Shown in pieces: positions 33,479 to 41,483 of a stretch of 64,000 bases of DNA. Within the stretch, counting starts at the first letter, position 1, and each line of letters begins with the position of its first letter. Origin of the DNA: Gemmiger formicilis (lineage in GTDB: Bacteria; Bacillota; Clostridia; Oscillospirales; Ruminococcaceae); NCBI RefSeq assembly GCF_016900095.1, contig NZ_JACJJP010000006.1:55482-119481 (forward strand), written 5' to 3'. The notes beneath the pieces were generated by a model. It ran no database searches. It saw only the letters and a list, made by a program, of their open reading frames with translations, and had not been told where the DNA came from. Both the position numbers and the translations under genes were made by a program.

Positions 33479-34906
33479 TTACTGGTTCCGGTATTCCACC
33501 GTGCCTTCGTTGGGATGCAAGGGATCAAAGTCCTTGATGACCAGGCGCTTGACCTTGCCCATGGCCACATCCCGGTCCAAAGCCTCGTTGTAGCGCTTGT
33601 TCAGGTCGGCGATGGCCTCGTCGATGTCCCGCTCGCCCATGGCGGCGCTCCACAGCACGGTGCGGCGGTCTTCGCCCTCGATGGTGACAGACGGCGGCAG
33701 GGGATACACGCTCTCGTAGTCATAGGTGCCGAAATCCTGGATGCGGCCGCTCTTGGTGGAATCCACCACCTGCTGCATGTGCTTGGAGCTGGGCAGGGAG
33801 AAGCCGCTCTCAAAGTATCCCTTCAGGAAATCTTCGCTGGCAAAGTACTCGATGACCTTCCAAGCGGCGTCGGGCACGTCGGTGTCGGCAAACATCATGT
33901 AGCCTTTCTGGGGCACGGCGGTCTGGGCGCCGTGAACCATGCCGTCCAGGGTCGGGATTTCTGCCACGCCCCACTCAAAGGAATCGATGGGGAACTGGGT
34001 GGTGAAGACGCCCGCCTCCTGGGACGCGTTGGGCCACATGCCCACCGTGCCGGCGGCAAACTGGGCGCGCATGGCGTCCACCTGCTGGTTCTGGGAACCG
34101 GGCAGGACGCTGCCGTCCGCAAACATCTGCTTGAAGCCTTCCACAATGGGCTTGTACCCGCTGAAATCAAACTTGCCGTTGGCATAGTCGTAGCCGTACT
34201 GGTTCTGGCCGCTCTTTTCGGCCACACCCTCCATGCACCGCTCGGCCGGGCTGCTGGACGTGGCCGCATAGCCGTAGAACTTGCCGCCGCCGGCGTCGGT
34301 GATCTTCTTGGCCGCCTCCACCATGCCGTCCAGGGTCTTGGGGAACTCGGTGAGGCCGGCTTCCTGGAACAGGGTCTTGTTGTACAGCACCCGGGTGCCG
34401 CTGCGCTGCCCGGTGGGAACCCAGTAGATGTCGTCCCCCAGCGCGTTCATGCCCTCGAACAGGCGGTCCTTGTAATCGGTGTTGCGGACATATTCCTCCG
34501 AGGCGTTTTCCAGATACTCGTTCAGCGGGCGGATGATGCCGCTTTCGGCAAACACCTTCAGGTCAAACTGGGCGGCCCCGCCGTTGAGGGCGGCCAGGTC
34601 CGGCGCGGTGCCGGAGGTCTTGGCCATGGTCAGCATGTTGAAGTAGTCGTCGGTGACCACCGTCTGCTTGATCTCGATGTTGTCGGGGTTGGTGGCGTTG
34701 TACTCCTCGGTCTTCTTGTTCACATAATCCAGATCGTGGCGGTCGTTGGTCCATACCTCCACCACCGTCTTTCCGCCGGCGGCGGAGGGCATGGCGTGGC
34801 CGGTCTCGGTGGTGGCCGCGGAGGAGGAGGGAGCAGCGGAACCGCATCCGGCCAGGGACACGGCCATCATGGTGGCAGTCAGTGCACACAGTACTGGTTT
34901 TTTCAT
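33479..34906 (-). CDS. Sugar ABC transporter substrate-binding lipoprotein
   Basis: A 475-residue extracellular solute-binding protein (family 1). The signal peptide ends in the lipobox SLAGC (Cys21), so it is anchored as a lipoprotein. A Ser/Ala/Thr linker precedes the binding domain (VVEVWTNDRHDLDYV onward). It is the first gene of the binding protein-permease-permease operon. A minus-strand promoter TTATCG-17 bp-TATGAT at 34986-35014 and a leader hairpin (GTGCGG to CCGCAC, about 34948-34969) precede it. The divergent AraC gene and the YesM kinase beyond it are the likely regulators. Confidence 0.92.
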   Translation of the reverse strand: MKKPVLCALTATMMAVSLAGCGSAAPSSSAATTETGHAMPSAAGGKTVVEVWTNDRHDLDYVNKKTEEYNATNPDNIEIKQTVVTDDYFNMLTMAKTSGTAPDLAALNGGAAQFDLKVFAESGIIRPLNEYLENASEEYVRNTDYKDRLFEGMNALGDDIYWVPTGQRSGTRVLYNKTLFQEAGLTEFPKTLDGMVEAAKKITDAGGGKFYGYAATSSSPAERCMEGVAEKSGQNQYGYDYANGKFDFSGYKPIVEGFKQMFADGSVLPGSQNQQVDAMRAQFAAGTVGMWPNASQEAGVFTTQFPIDSFEWGVAEIPTLDGMVHGAQTAVPQKGYMMFADTDVPDAAWKVIEYFASEDFLKGYFESGFSLPSSKHMQQVVDSTKSGRIQDFGTYDYESVYPLPPSVTIEGEDRRTVLWSAAMGERDIDEAIADLNKRYNEALDRDVAMGKVKRLVIKDFDPLHPNEGTVEYRNQ

Positions 34907-35066
34907 CTGTCATCGTCCTTTCCAGGTGTCTTCTTTTCTGTTTCCCCGTGCGGCGGTACCGCTCCGCACGCTTTTCCGTGTGCCCATCATACCATCTTTT
35001 CCCGGTTTCGATAACATCATTTTGAACGGAAAATGTAACATTTTTTACGAATTCCCCACCCCTTTG

Positions 35067-35095
35067 TTGCCTGATTCAGGTCAAATTGATATACT
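35067..35095 (+). promoter_or_regulatory. Promoter of the AraC/kinase genes
   Basis: TTGCCT (35067-35072), 17-bp spacer, TATACT (35090-35095), 110 bp upstream of the GTG start at 35205. The rest of the 298-bp gap to the binding-protein gene is AT rich and holds its divergent promoter (34986-35014). Confidence 0.6.
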
Positions 35096-35204
35096 ATGGA
35101 TACTCAATTTCCCCGTCCGTGCCCGTTTCCGTACCGAAAAATGACCTTGTTGCATTTTGTCCAATATCAATGGGTCCTTTGCGGGACCTTCGGGAGGAAG
35201 TTCT

Positions 35205-35753
35205 GTGATCAACATTTCCAACAGCGAACAGGGATTTGTGACCGGCTGGCTGGTCAGCGGCACGGTGTGCACCCCCTACACCCCGCCCGCCGACCTGCCC
35301 AGAACCTGGGATGACCAGCTGGGCTACGAGAAGGCTTTGCGTGGTGTGTTCTATCCCCGGCTGGAACGGCAGCCGGCCTTTCCCGGGACGGTGGGCGTCC
35401 CCGGCCCCTGCGGGGCCCCCTGGCGCTACCACTATACCCGGGGCAGCGGCTTTGTGGATGTGAGCTCGGCGCACGGGCAGCTGACCTGCCTGCGCCTGGA
35501 CGCGGCCACCCTGCTCTGCTCGGACCGGGACCGGGAGGTGCAGGCGGTGTTCTGGACCTTCGACGCGCTGGATGTGTGGCTCAACGGCCGCCGGGTGCTG
35601 CGGGCGCAGGACCCGGTGTACAAGCCCATCCGCCGGTACCCGGTTACCCTGGCCCTGCATTGCCGCCGTGCCGCGGTTCACCCTGCCCCAGGAGCAGGAC
35701 TCGGCCCACTTTTCCCGCAGCGAGCAGTACCTGTTCCGCTCGGCCATCCGTAA
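35205..35753 (+). pseudogene. Beta-sandwich-like N-terminal fragment abutting the AraC gene
   Basis: A frame starting at GTG 35205 after GGGAGGAAG. Its first about 155 residues look like the all-beta N-terminal domain of large carbohydrate-active proteins (FVTGWLVSGTVCTPYTPP, WRYHYTRGSGFVDVSS, FDALDVWLNGRRVLRAQ, YPVTLALH). After about 35665 the frame loses sense and stops, while a different frame opens into an AraC regulator. Either a one-base frameshift splits a fused gene, or an N-terminal gene fragment was joined to a truncated regulator. The predicted sugar-binding fold is inferred from pattern only. Confidence 0.5.
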
Positions 35754-36744
35754 TGTGACCGACGAGCTGGCCGGCAGCCGCTACCGCCTGGAATCCTTCT
35801 ACGAGCAGGTCAACGCGGTGGGGCTGCTGATCTCCCCGCCCGACGGCGCCGAAGCCTTTGTGCGGGACTGCATCCGCGCCCTCAAGGGCATCAGCGCCAA
35901 CACCAACATCACCGCGGGGCTGAGCTTTCCCGCCCAAACGCTGCTGGAACTGCCCGCCGCCTGCCAGCAGGCCCGGGAGCTTTCGGAATATCACATCTAC
36001 GGCACCGACACCGACCTGTTCACGCCCCAGCGGTTCCGGGATTCTTCCGGCGCAGTGCCGCCCCGGGACTGTGCCCTGTCGGCTCTGACCGAATACGTGA
36101 TTGCGGGGGACGAGGCGGGCATCGAGGCGGAGCTGGCACGGTTCTTTGAGACAATCCTGTACATTCCCATGCCGCCGCCGGCCTATCTGCGGGGGATGTG
36201 TGCCTATCTGCTCAACGATGTTTCCAAACAGGCGGTGAACCTGCTGCAATGCGATGGGTCCTTGATCCGCCAGATCCCCCACAAACAGCTGGAAGACTGC
36301 CCCTCGGTGGCGGAGCTGCGGCAGTTCCTCAAGAACCGGCTGCTGGAAACCTCCGCCGCCCTGCGGGAAAAGCGGGGCAACCAGATCCCCCAGGTCATTG
36401 AGGAGGCACAGCGCTACATCCGCAACAACGTGCTTTCCCGCCTGCGGGTGGAGGACGTGGCCGCCAGCATCTATCTGAGCGAAAGCTACTTTGCCGCCCT
36501 GTTCAAAAAACACACCGGCATCACCGTGCGGGAGTTCATCCTGCAATGCAAGATCGAAAAGGCCAAGGAACTGCTGCTGCAAAAGCACCTTTCCATCTTT
36601 GAGATTGCCGAAACCCTGGAATACAGCGATTACCGCAGCTTTTCCCGCGCTTTCAAGCGGTTTGTGGGCTGCAGCCCCACCGACTACCAGCAGATGCTGA
36701 TGTCCCCCGGCGAAAAAACCGGCACGCCCCCTTCCGGCGGCTGA
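35668..36744 (+). CDS. AraC-family regulator lacking its receiver domain
   Basis: About 358 residues ending in a clear AraC DNA-binding domain: LRVEDVAASIYLSESYFAAL and SIFEIAETLEYSDYRSFSRA, then VGCSPTDYQQ. The middle part (about 60-200) resembles the linker domain of YesN-type response regulators. Such regulators normally begin with a CheY-like receiver, and the next gene is a YesM kinase that should phosphorylate it, but no receiver is seen. The in-frame GTG at 35668 has no ribosome site. The gene is probably damaged, or is read by frameshifting from the preceding frame. It likely controlled the divergent sugar importer. Confidence 0.65.
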   Translation: MPRFTLPQEQDSAHFSRSEQYLFRSAIRNVTDELAGSRYRLESFYEQVNAVGLLISPPDGAEAFVRDCIRALKGISANTNITAGLSFPAQTLLELPAACQQARELSEYHIYGTDTDLFTPQRFRDSSGAVPPRDCALSALTEYVIAGDEAGIEAELARFFETILYIPMPPPAYLRGMCAYLLNDVSKQAVNLLQCDGSLIRQIPHKQLEDCPSVAELRQFLKNRLLETSAALREKRGNQIPQVIEEAQRYIRNNVLSRLRVEDVAASIYLSESYFAALFKKHTGITVREFILQCKIEKAKELLLQKHLSIFEIAETLEYSDYRSFSRAFKRFVGCSPTDYQQMLMSPGEKTGTPPSGG

Positions 36745-36785
36745 GGCCCCGGGGCGCATCCCGGCTTGCAGACAGGAGTCCCGCC

Positions 36786-38585
36786 ATGTGCCATTTCCTC
36801 AAAACCCGATTCATGAACCGCAAAATCTCCCGCAAGATCAGCGCCTGCATGATCTTTCTGGTGCTGAGCAGCAGCGTCCTGCTGGCCTGGAGCTGCTCCC
36901 ATGCCTACTCCACCCAGTATATCCGCCAGGTGGATACCCAGGTATCGGCCATGTTCGACACCGCCTCCCTGACCCTGCGGGACAACATCTACCACCTGTA
37001 CCGCAGCGTGTCCGCCGTGGCCTCCAACCCTGCCGTACGGACCATCTATTGCCAGGACCAAACGGGCAAAAAGGACGCTGCCTTTCTGGAAAACCTCCGG
37101 GTGATGGACACCCTGTTCACTACCTTTCTGCAAAACACTTCCTGGGCCGAAAACATTGCCCTGCTCTGCCCCGGCGGGCAGGTCTACTCCACCTATCAGA
37201 ACGGGTGGAATTATACCGCCGGCCAGTTCTCCGAAGAGCTGGAGCAGACCTCCATCGCCTGGCTGCGCCCCCGGGAAAGCGTCTTCCTCATCAGCAGCGG
37301 CGAGACCATCCCCATCTGCTTTCCCCTGCGGATGGTCAGTTCCGCATCTTTCTGCGTCAACCAGTCCCCGGACATGACCCTGGCGGTATACCTGAACCTG
37401 AACACCATGCGGTCGGTGCTGGAACAGTTCAACACGGTGGCGGACTCGGACATCTATCTGGCCGACTCCCTGGGCCGGCCCATCACCCTGGAGGAGGATG
37501 CGCCCCTCTTCCCCAGCCTGACGGAAGAAGCGTTCCGCACCCGGATTGTGCAGTGCGGGGACTATTCCTGCTTCAACACCCGGATCGACGGGGCCGATTA
37601 CCGGGTCAGCGCCTGCCCGGTGGACGGCAGCAGCCTGTATCTGGTGCACGTCTTTCCCTACCGGGCGGTGCACCGGGCCGTGGCCGACATCTATGCCACG
37701 GCGGCGGTGGCGGCAGGGCTTACCATGCTGGCCGCGGTGTTTTTGTCCCTGCAACTGGCTTCCACCATCACGGTGCCCATCCGCAGCCTGCTGGGCCAGG
37801 TGGGGCGCATCCGCGCCGGGGACTACGACATCCGGATGGTGACCCGGTATGACGACGAGCTCCGCCAGATGGACATTGCCCTGTGCGATATGGCCCACAT
37901 GATCTCCAACCAGATCGACACCATCCAGAAAACCGAGGAACTGCGGCGGAAAATTCAGCTGGAGGCCATCACCGACCAGATGAACCCCCATTTTCTGTAC
38001 AACACCCTGGACTGCATCTACTGGGAAGTGCTGAACGGACATTCCAAAAATGCGGCGGACATGATCTCCAGCCTGGCGCAGTTCTTGCGCCTGACCCTGA
38101 ACCACGGCCACGAGATGATGGAACTGCCCGGGGTGCTGCAGCACACCGGCGAGTATGTGAACATCATCAATCTGCGGTTCCGGTCGCGGGTGCGGTTCGT
38201 GTACACCATCGCCCCGGAACTGGAAACCTTCCTGCTGCCCAAATCCATCCTGCAGCCCCTGGCCGAAAACAGCATCCTCCACGGTTTCGGGGGCGAGCAG
38301 GGGGACCCCACCGTGGCCGACCCCCGCATCTCGGTCATCTGCCGGCAGGAGGGGGACAGGGTGCTCCTTCTGGTGCGGGACAACGGCATGGGCTTCGACC
38401 CGGCGGCGGTGGAACGGCTGCTGACCCTACCGTCCGACCATGTGGGGCTGTACAATGTGGTGCAGCGGCTGCGCTTTGTCTTCGGGGACCGGTTCACCGT
38501 GACGGCGTCCAGCATCCCCTATTACCAGAACGAAATCCGGTTCGAGATCCGGCCTCCCTTTCCGGCGCCTGCACAAACAGAATAA
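36786..38585 (+). CDS. YesM/LytS-type sensor histidine kinase
   Basis: A 599-residue membrane kinase. A first helix (about 20-38), a large extracellular sensor domain, a second helix (about 300-325), and a HAMP domain (SLLGQVGRIRAGDYDIRM) are followed by the His_kinase domain with His402 in DQMNPHFLYNTLD. A HATPase domain with N box LQPLAENSILHGF and G box RDNGMGFD follows. All catalytic motifs are intact. It lies 41 bp after the AraC gene, the usual arrangement for YesN-YesM pairs that sense extracellular sugars. Its expected partner lacks a receiver, so the pathway may be broken or use another regulator. Confidence 0.92.
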   Translation: MCHFLKTRFMNRKISRKISACMIFLVLSSSVLLAWSCSHAYSTQYIRQVDTQVSAMFDTASLTLRDNIYHLYRSVSAVASNPAVRTIYCQDQTGKKDAAFLENLRVMDTLFTTFLQNTSWAENIALLCPGGQVYSTYQNGWNYTAGQFSEELEQTSIAWLRPRESVFLISSGETIPICFPLRMVSSASFCVNQSPDMTLAVYLNLNTMRSVLEQFNTVADSDIYLADSLGRPITLEEDAPLFPSLTEEAFRTRIVQCGDYSCFNTRIDGADYRVSACPVDGSSLYLVHVFPYRAVHRAVADIYATAAVAAGLTMLAAVFLSLQLASTITVPIRSLLGQVGRIRAGDYDIRMVTRYDDELRQMDIALCDMAHMISNQIDTIQKTEELRRKIQLEAITDQMNPHFLYNTLDCIYWEVLNGHSKNAADMISSLAQFLRLTLNHGHEMMELPGVLQHTGEYVNIINLRFRSRVRFVYTIAPELETFLLPKSILQPLAENSILHGFGGEQGDPTVADPRISVICRQEGDRVLLLVRDNGMGFDPAAVERLLTLPSDHVGLYNVVQRLRFVFGDRFTVTASSIPYYQNEIRFEIRPPFPAPAQTE

Positions 38586-38632
38586 GCCGAAGCCTTCCGT
38601 GGACAGATCGCCCGCGGAAGGATTCGGCTTTT
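38584..38632 (+). terminator. Terminator after the YesM kinase gene
   Basis: Long imperfect stem AAGCCGAAGCCTTCCG/CGGAAGGATTCGGCTT followed by TTG. It separates the glycan locus from the convergent Pel-type operon. Confidence 0.8.
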
Positions 38633-38708
38633 GTATGAAATTTCCGGTACCCTGCCTGTTTGCAGACAAAGACCTTGCCGCCGATGTGGCCAGCGCTTCC
38701 GGCCCTTG

Positions 38709-40085
38709 TCAAAGGGAAAAGGCGGCCGCGCGATACAGCGCCCCGTCATGCTCCGTTTCCATCTGCAAGGCCACCCCCGGCGCGTCGGTCAGGGGGTCCA
38801 CAATGCCCACCCAGAGGGTGTAGGTTCCGCGGGGCAGGGCTCCGGCCCCCGGCAGGGAGCAGGCGAGGGTGTGGCGGCCGGGCCCCCAATCGGAGAAAGG
38901 GGCCTCTGTCCGGCCGGACCAGACGGTCTGCCCGGTTTCGTCCCGCAGTTCCAGGGCGACGGGCCAGTCGGCGTACAGCGGGGCCAGGCCGGTGTTCTCC
39001 CAGATGAGCTCCACCTGCAAAGCGGCGGAAAGGGCGGCGCGCCGGATGATGCATTTCCGCACCCCCAGGGTGTAGCCCATCTCCGCCAGCAAGGTGCGCA
39101 GATTTTCGGCCTCGGTGCCGGAAAGCTCGCCGTATGCCGGGGCGTTGGGGCCCAGAAAGGTGGTGTGGCTTTGTTCCAGCAACGCCAGGGTGGTGGGAAA
39201 CTGGTCCGCGGAAAAGTACCAGCCGTCCTCCTGTTGGGGGGAAAGCTCCCCGCCGGACGGGGCTTTGCGCCAGAATTCCGGCATGCCGGGCAGCCACTCG
39301 CCGTTCTGGTCGGACCGGTAGCCTTCGGCAATCCAGGAAAGCCATTCCCCGTGGGAATCCGGCAGCCCGAAGGAATCGTTGTACAACCCCAGCCCCTGTT
39401 CCCGCCCTATGGTATAGGGACGGCGCAGCAGCAGCCGGTTGGGGGAAAAGACGGCCAGATAATCCTGCACATAGCCATCGGTGACCGCCTGGGTGGGGAA
39501 GGGGGCGATGCCGGCGCCGGTATCCACATGCCATTCCCCCCAGTGCCCCAGACTGCCCAGCTCGATAAAAGCGACCTGGGGGTCCTCCGCATAGCGCTGC
39601 CCCAAAGCGGCAATCAGCGCCCGGTGTGCCTGGCGGAATACCTGGTTTTCGTAGTCGGGGCTGAACCCCTGCCCGTAGTCTCCGTCGTACCAGGTCCCTG
39701 CCCCGTCCATGGCGTCATACAGCCACTGGGGGATGTCCATGTGCTTTTCCTCGGTGGGGGTGTCGGGTACCAGGCGCAGGATCAGCCGCACCCCGTCGGC
39801 CCGCCACCGGGCAAAGTGGCAGCGCTCTTCCAGGGCGGCAAAGTCGTATTCCCCCTGCCGGGGTTCCAGCTCGTTCCAGTACACCGGCACATAGGCAAAG
39901 GCCACATAGGGGTCCTGCCGGTAATTTTCCCCCCAGGCGGCCAGCCCCTTCATGGGATTGGTGACCGGCTTGTCCGAAGCGGGAATCTCGACCGCTGCCA
40001 GCGGGGGGCGCGGCCGCAGCACGGCGGCGGCCGCCAGGGCCAGACCCAGCAAAAACAGCGGTATCCATCGGCGGGCCTGCATCAT
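38709..40085 (-). CDS. Secreted DUF4874/DUF4832-type glycoside-hydrolase-like protein
   Basis: A 458-residue protein with an N-terminal membrane or signal segment (RRWIPLFLLGLALAAAAVL). A TIM-barrel-like region follows: NPMKGLAAWG, AYVPVYWNELEPRQGEYDF and FIELGSLGHWGEW, where the acidic residues resemble glycosidase sites. A beta-rich C-terminal domain ends it. This layout fits DUF4874 followed by DUF4832. It is the last gene of the Pel-type operon, overlapping the DUF4956 gene by ATGA. Monoderm Pel loci lack the periplasmic hydrolase domain of PelA, so this protein could trim the polymer (inference). The product has no experimentally known function that I recognise. Confidence 0.7.
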   Translation of the reverse strand: MMQARRWIPLFLLGLALAAAAVLRPRPPLAAVEIPASDKPVTNPMKGLAAWGENYRQDPYVAFAYVPVYWNELEPRQGEYDFAALEERCHFARWRADGVRLILRLVPDTPTEEKHMDIPQWLYDAMDGAGTWYDGDYGQGFSPDYENQVFRQAHRALIAALGQRYAEDPQVAFIELGSLGHWGEWHVDTGAGIAPFPTQAVTDGYVQDYLAVFSPNRLLLRRPYTIGREQGLGLYNDSFGLPDSHGEWLSWIAEGYRSDQNGEWLPGMPEFWRKAPSGGELSPQQEDGWYFSADQFPTTLALLEQSHTTFLGPNAPAYGELSGTEAENLRTLLAEMGYTLGVRKCIIRRAALSAALQVELIWENTGLAPLYADWPVALELRDETGQTVWSGRTEAPFSDWGPGRHTLACSLPGAGALPRGTYTLWVGIVDPLTDAPGVALQMETEHDGALYRAAAFSL

Positions 40086-40753
40086 GCCTCCAGGTTGCCC
40101 CGGTACTCCACCAGCGTCACGTCCTGTACGCCGTCAATGTTCTGCACCGGCCGGGTGATGTTCAGGTTGTCGTTTTTCAGGTAGAGTTCCATGGTCAGCT
40201 CGGTGGTGTCGCCCTTGACCACCTTGGACCGGAATTTGCCTGTCTGGGCGTGCAGGCAGCGGCGGATTGCCTCTTCCACGGCGGGGTCGGACCGGTAGGT
40301 GACGATGAGCACATAGGTGCCGGCGCCGCCCTTGAGCCGCTTGAGAAAGACCAGGGCCAGGGTGACCACAACCCAGGCCACAAAGGCGATGTAGTAATAC
40401 TGTGCCCCGATGGCGATGCCGGAGGTGATGGCCCAGAAAAGGAACATCAGGTCCAGGGGATTCTTGACGGCGGTGCGGTAGCGCACGATGCTCAGCGCGC
40501 CCACCATGCCCAGGGACAGGGTGATGTTGGTGCTGATGGTGACGATGATCACGGCCACCAGCAGGGTCATGATCACCAGGGAAAGGTTCAGGGCATGGTC
40601 GTACACCACCCCGATGAAACAGCGGCGGTAGACCGCAAAAATCCCCATGCCGATGAGGAAAGCGATGGCCAGGGTGAGAATCAGGGTCAAGGGGTCGATC
40701 TGGTTGGGAAACAGTTCCAGCGCGGATTTCTTGAACAGGTCTTGAAAGGTCAT
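40082..40753 (-). CDS. DUF4956 membrane protein
   Basis: A 223-residue protein with four predicted helices in the first half (LTLILTLAIAFLIGMGIF, LVIMTLLVAVIIVTI, and two near 90-135) and a soluble C-terminal domain that looks ferredoxin-like. The motif LGMVGALSIVRYRTAVKNPLDLMFLFW is shared by DUF4956 proteins; only the segment order is given here as evidence. Genes of this family are commonly next to VTC-domain and CotH genes, as here. Start ATG 40753 follows GGAGGAA; homology does not extend further upstream. Function unknown. Confidence 0.82.
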   Translation of the reverse strand: MTFQDLFKKSALELFPNQIDPLTLILTLAIAFLIGMGIFAVYRRCFIGVVYDHALNLSLVIMTLLVAVIIVTISTNITLSLGMVGALSIVRYRTAVKNPLDLMFLFWAITSGIAIGAQYYYIAFVAWVVVTLALVFLKRLKGGAGTYVLIVTYRSDPAVEEAIRRCLHAQTGKFRSKVVKGDTTELTMELYLKNDNLNITRPVQNIDGVQDVTLVEYRGNLEA

Positions 40754-40784
40754 AACGAAAAATTCCTCCTGCACGGCGCGCTGC

Positions 40785-41483
40785 TCACCGCAGGGTATGC
40801 CGGACCCGGTCCGCACACAGGCAGAACTTGGAGGCCGACGTCCTGACAAAAGAGTAGGCGCGAAAGATACTTTGGATGTACTCCGGCAGAATGCCGGTGA
40901 ACTTGACTTCCAGAATCATCTGCCCGGGGGGCAGAACATGGTAACCGGGACAGGCCGGGTCAAACATATTCTGCCGGGGCTCCATGGCCGTAAGGGCCTT
41001 GTCGAAGGTGATGCGCACGGTGCCCACATCGTTGACAAAGGCTTCCCGGTCATAGGCCACGATCACACAGGGGCGGATGATGTTGGCCCGGGCTTCCAGA
41101 AAGAACTGCCGGGCCAGGGGCTGGGGCTTTTGCAGAAGAAATCCGCAGTTCCCCCGGCAAAGGTCTCCGTATTCCGCCACCGTGAGGGGAACGGATTCCT
41201 TATAAATGTACGCCCCGTTTTTGTATTTGCACTCCAGCGCAATATGCCGGTCCAGACAGTCGTAGATGCGCACCCGGTATTTCTTGCGCACCTCCACCCC
41301 CGCCATCTTCTGGCGGTAGGCGGTGTGGTACAGGTCGTCCAGGTACAGGCTGCGGATGTGGTACTCGCCCTGGGGGCCGGCGTGGGCGTCGTGCCCCAGC
41401 AGAGAGTGCAGCACGGTCTGCAGCTGGCGGTATTCGGCCTGGTTCACCAGGTATTTCAGCTCGTGGCGGTAGGCGGGGGTCAT
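40785..41483 (-). CDS. VTC-domain protein (polyphosphate-polymerase-like)
   Basis: A 232-residue protein formed by one VTC domain, the tunnel fold used by eukaryotic polyphosphate polymerase. The N-terminal RHELKYL, the IRSLYLDD strand, KKYRVRIYD, ECKYKNGAYIYKES and a late ILEVKFTG supply the basic and acidic residues expected to line the tunnel. In bacteria these proteins occur with CotH and DUF4956 genes and their substrate is not settled. ATG 41483 overlaps the CotH stop (ATGA). Whether it makes polyphosphate or binds another phosphorylated polymer cannot be told from sequence. Confidence 0.82.
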   Translation of the reverse strand: MTPAYRHELKYLVNQAEYRQLQTVLHSLLGHDAHAGPQGEYHIRSLYLDDLYHTAYRQKMAGVEVRKKYRVRIYDCLDRHIALECKYKNGAYIYKESVPLTVAEYGDLCRGNCGFLLQKPQPLARQFFLEARANIIRPCVIVAYDREAFVNDVGTVRITFDKALTAMEPRQNMFDPACPGYHVLPPGQMILEVKFTGILPEYIQSIFRAYSFVRTSASKFCLCADRVRHTLR

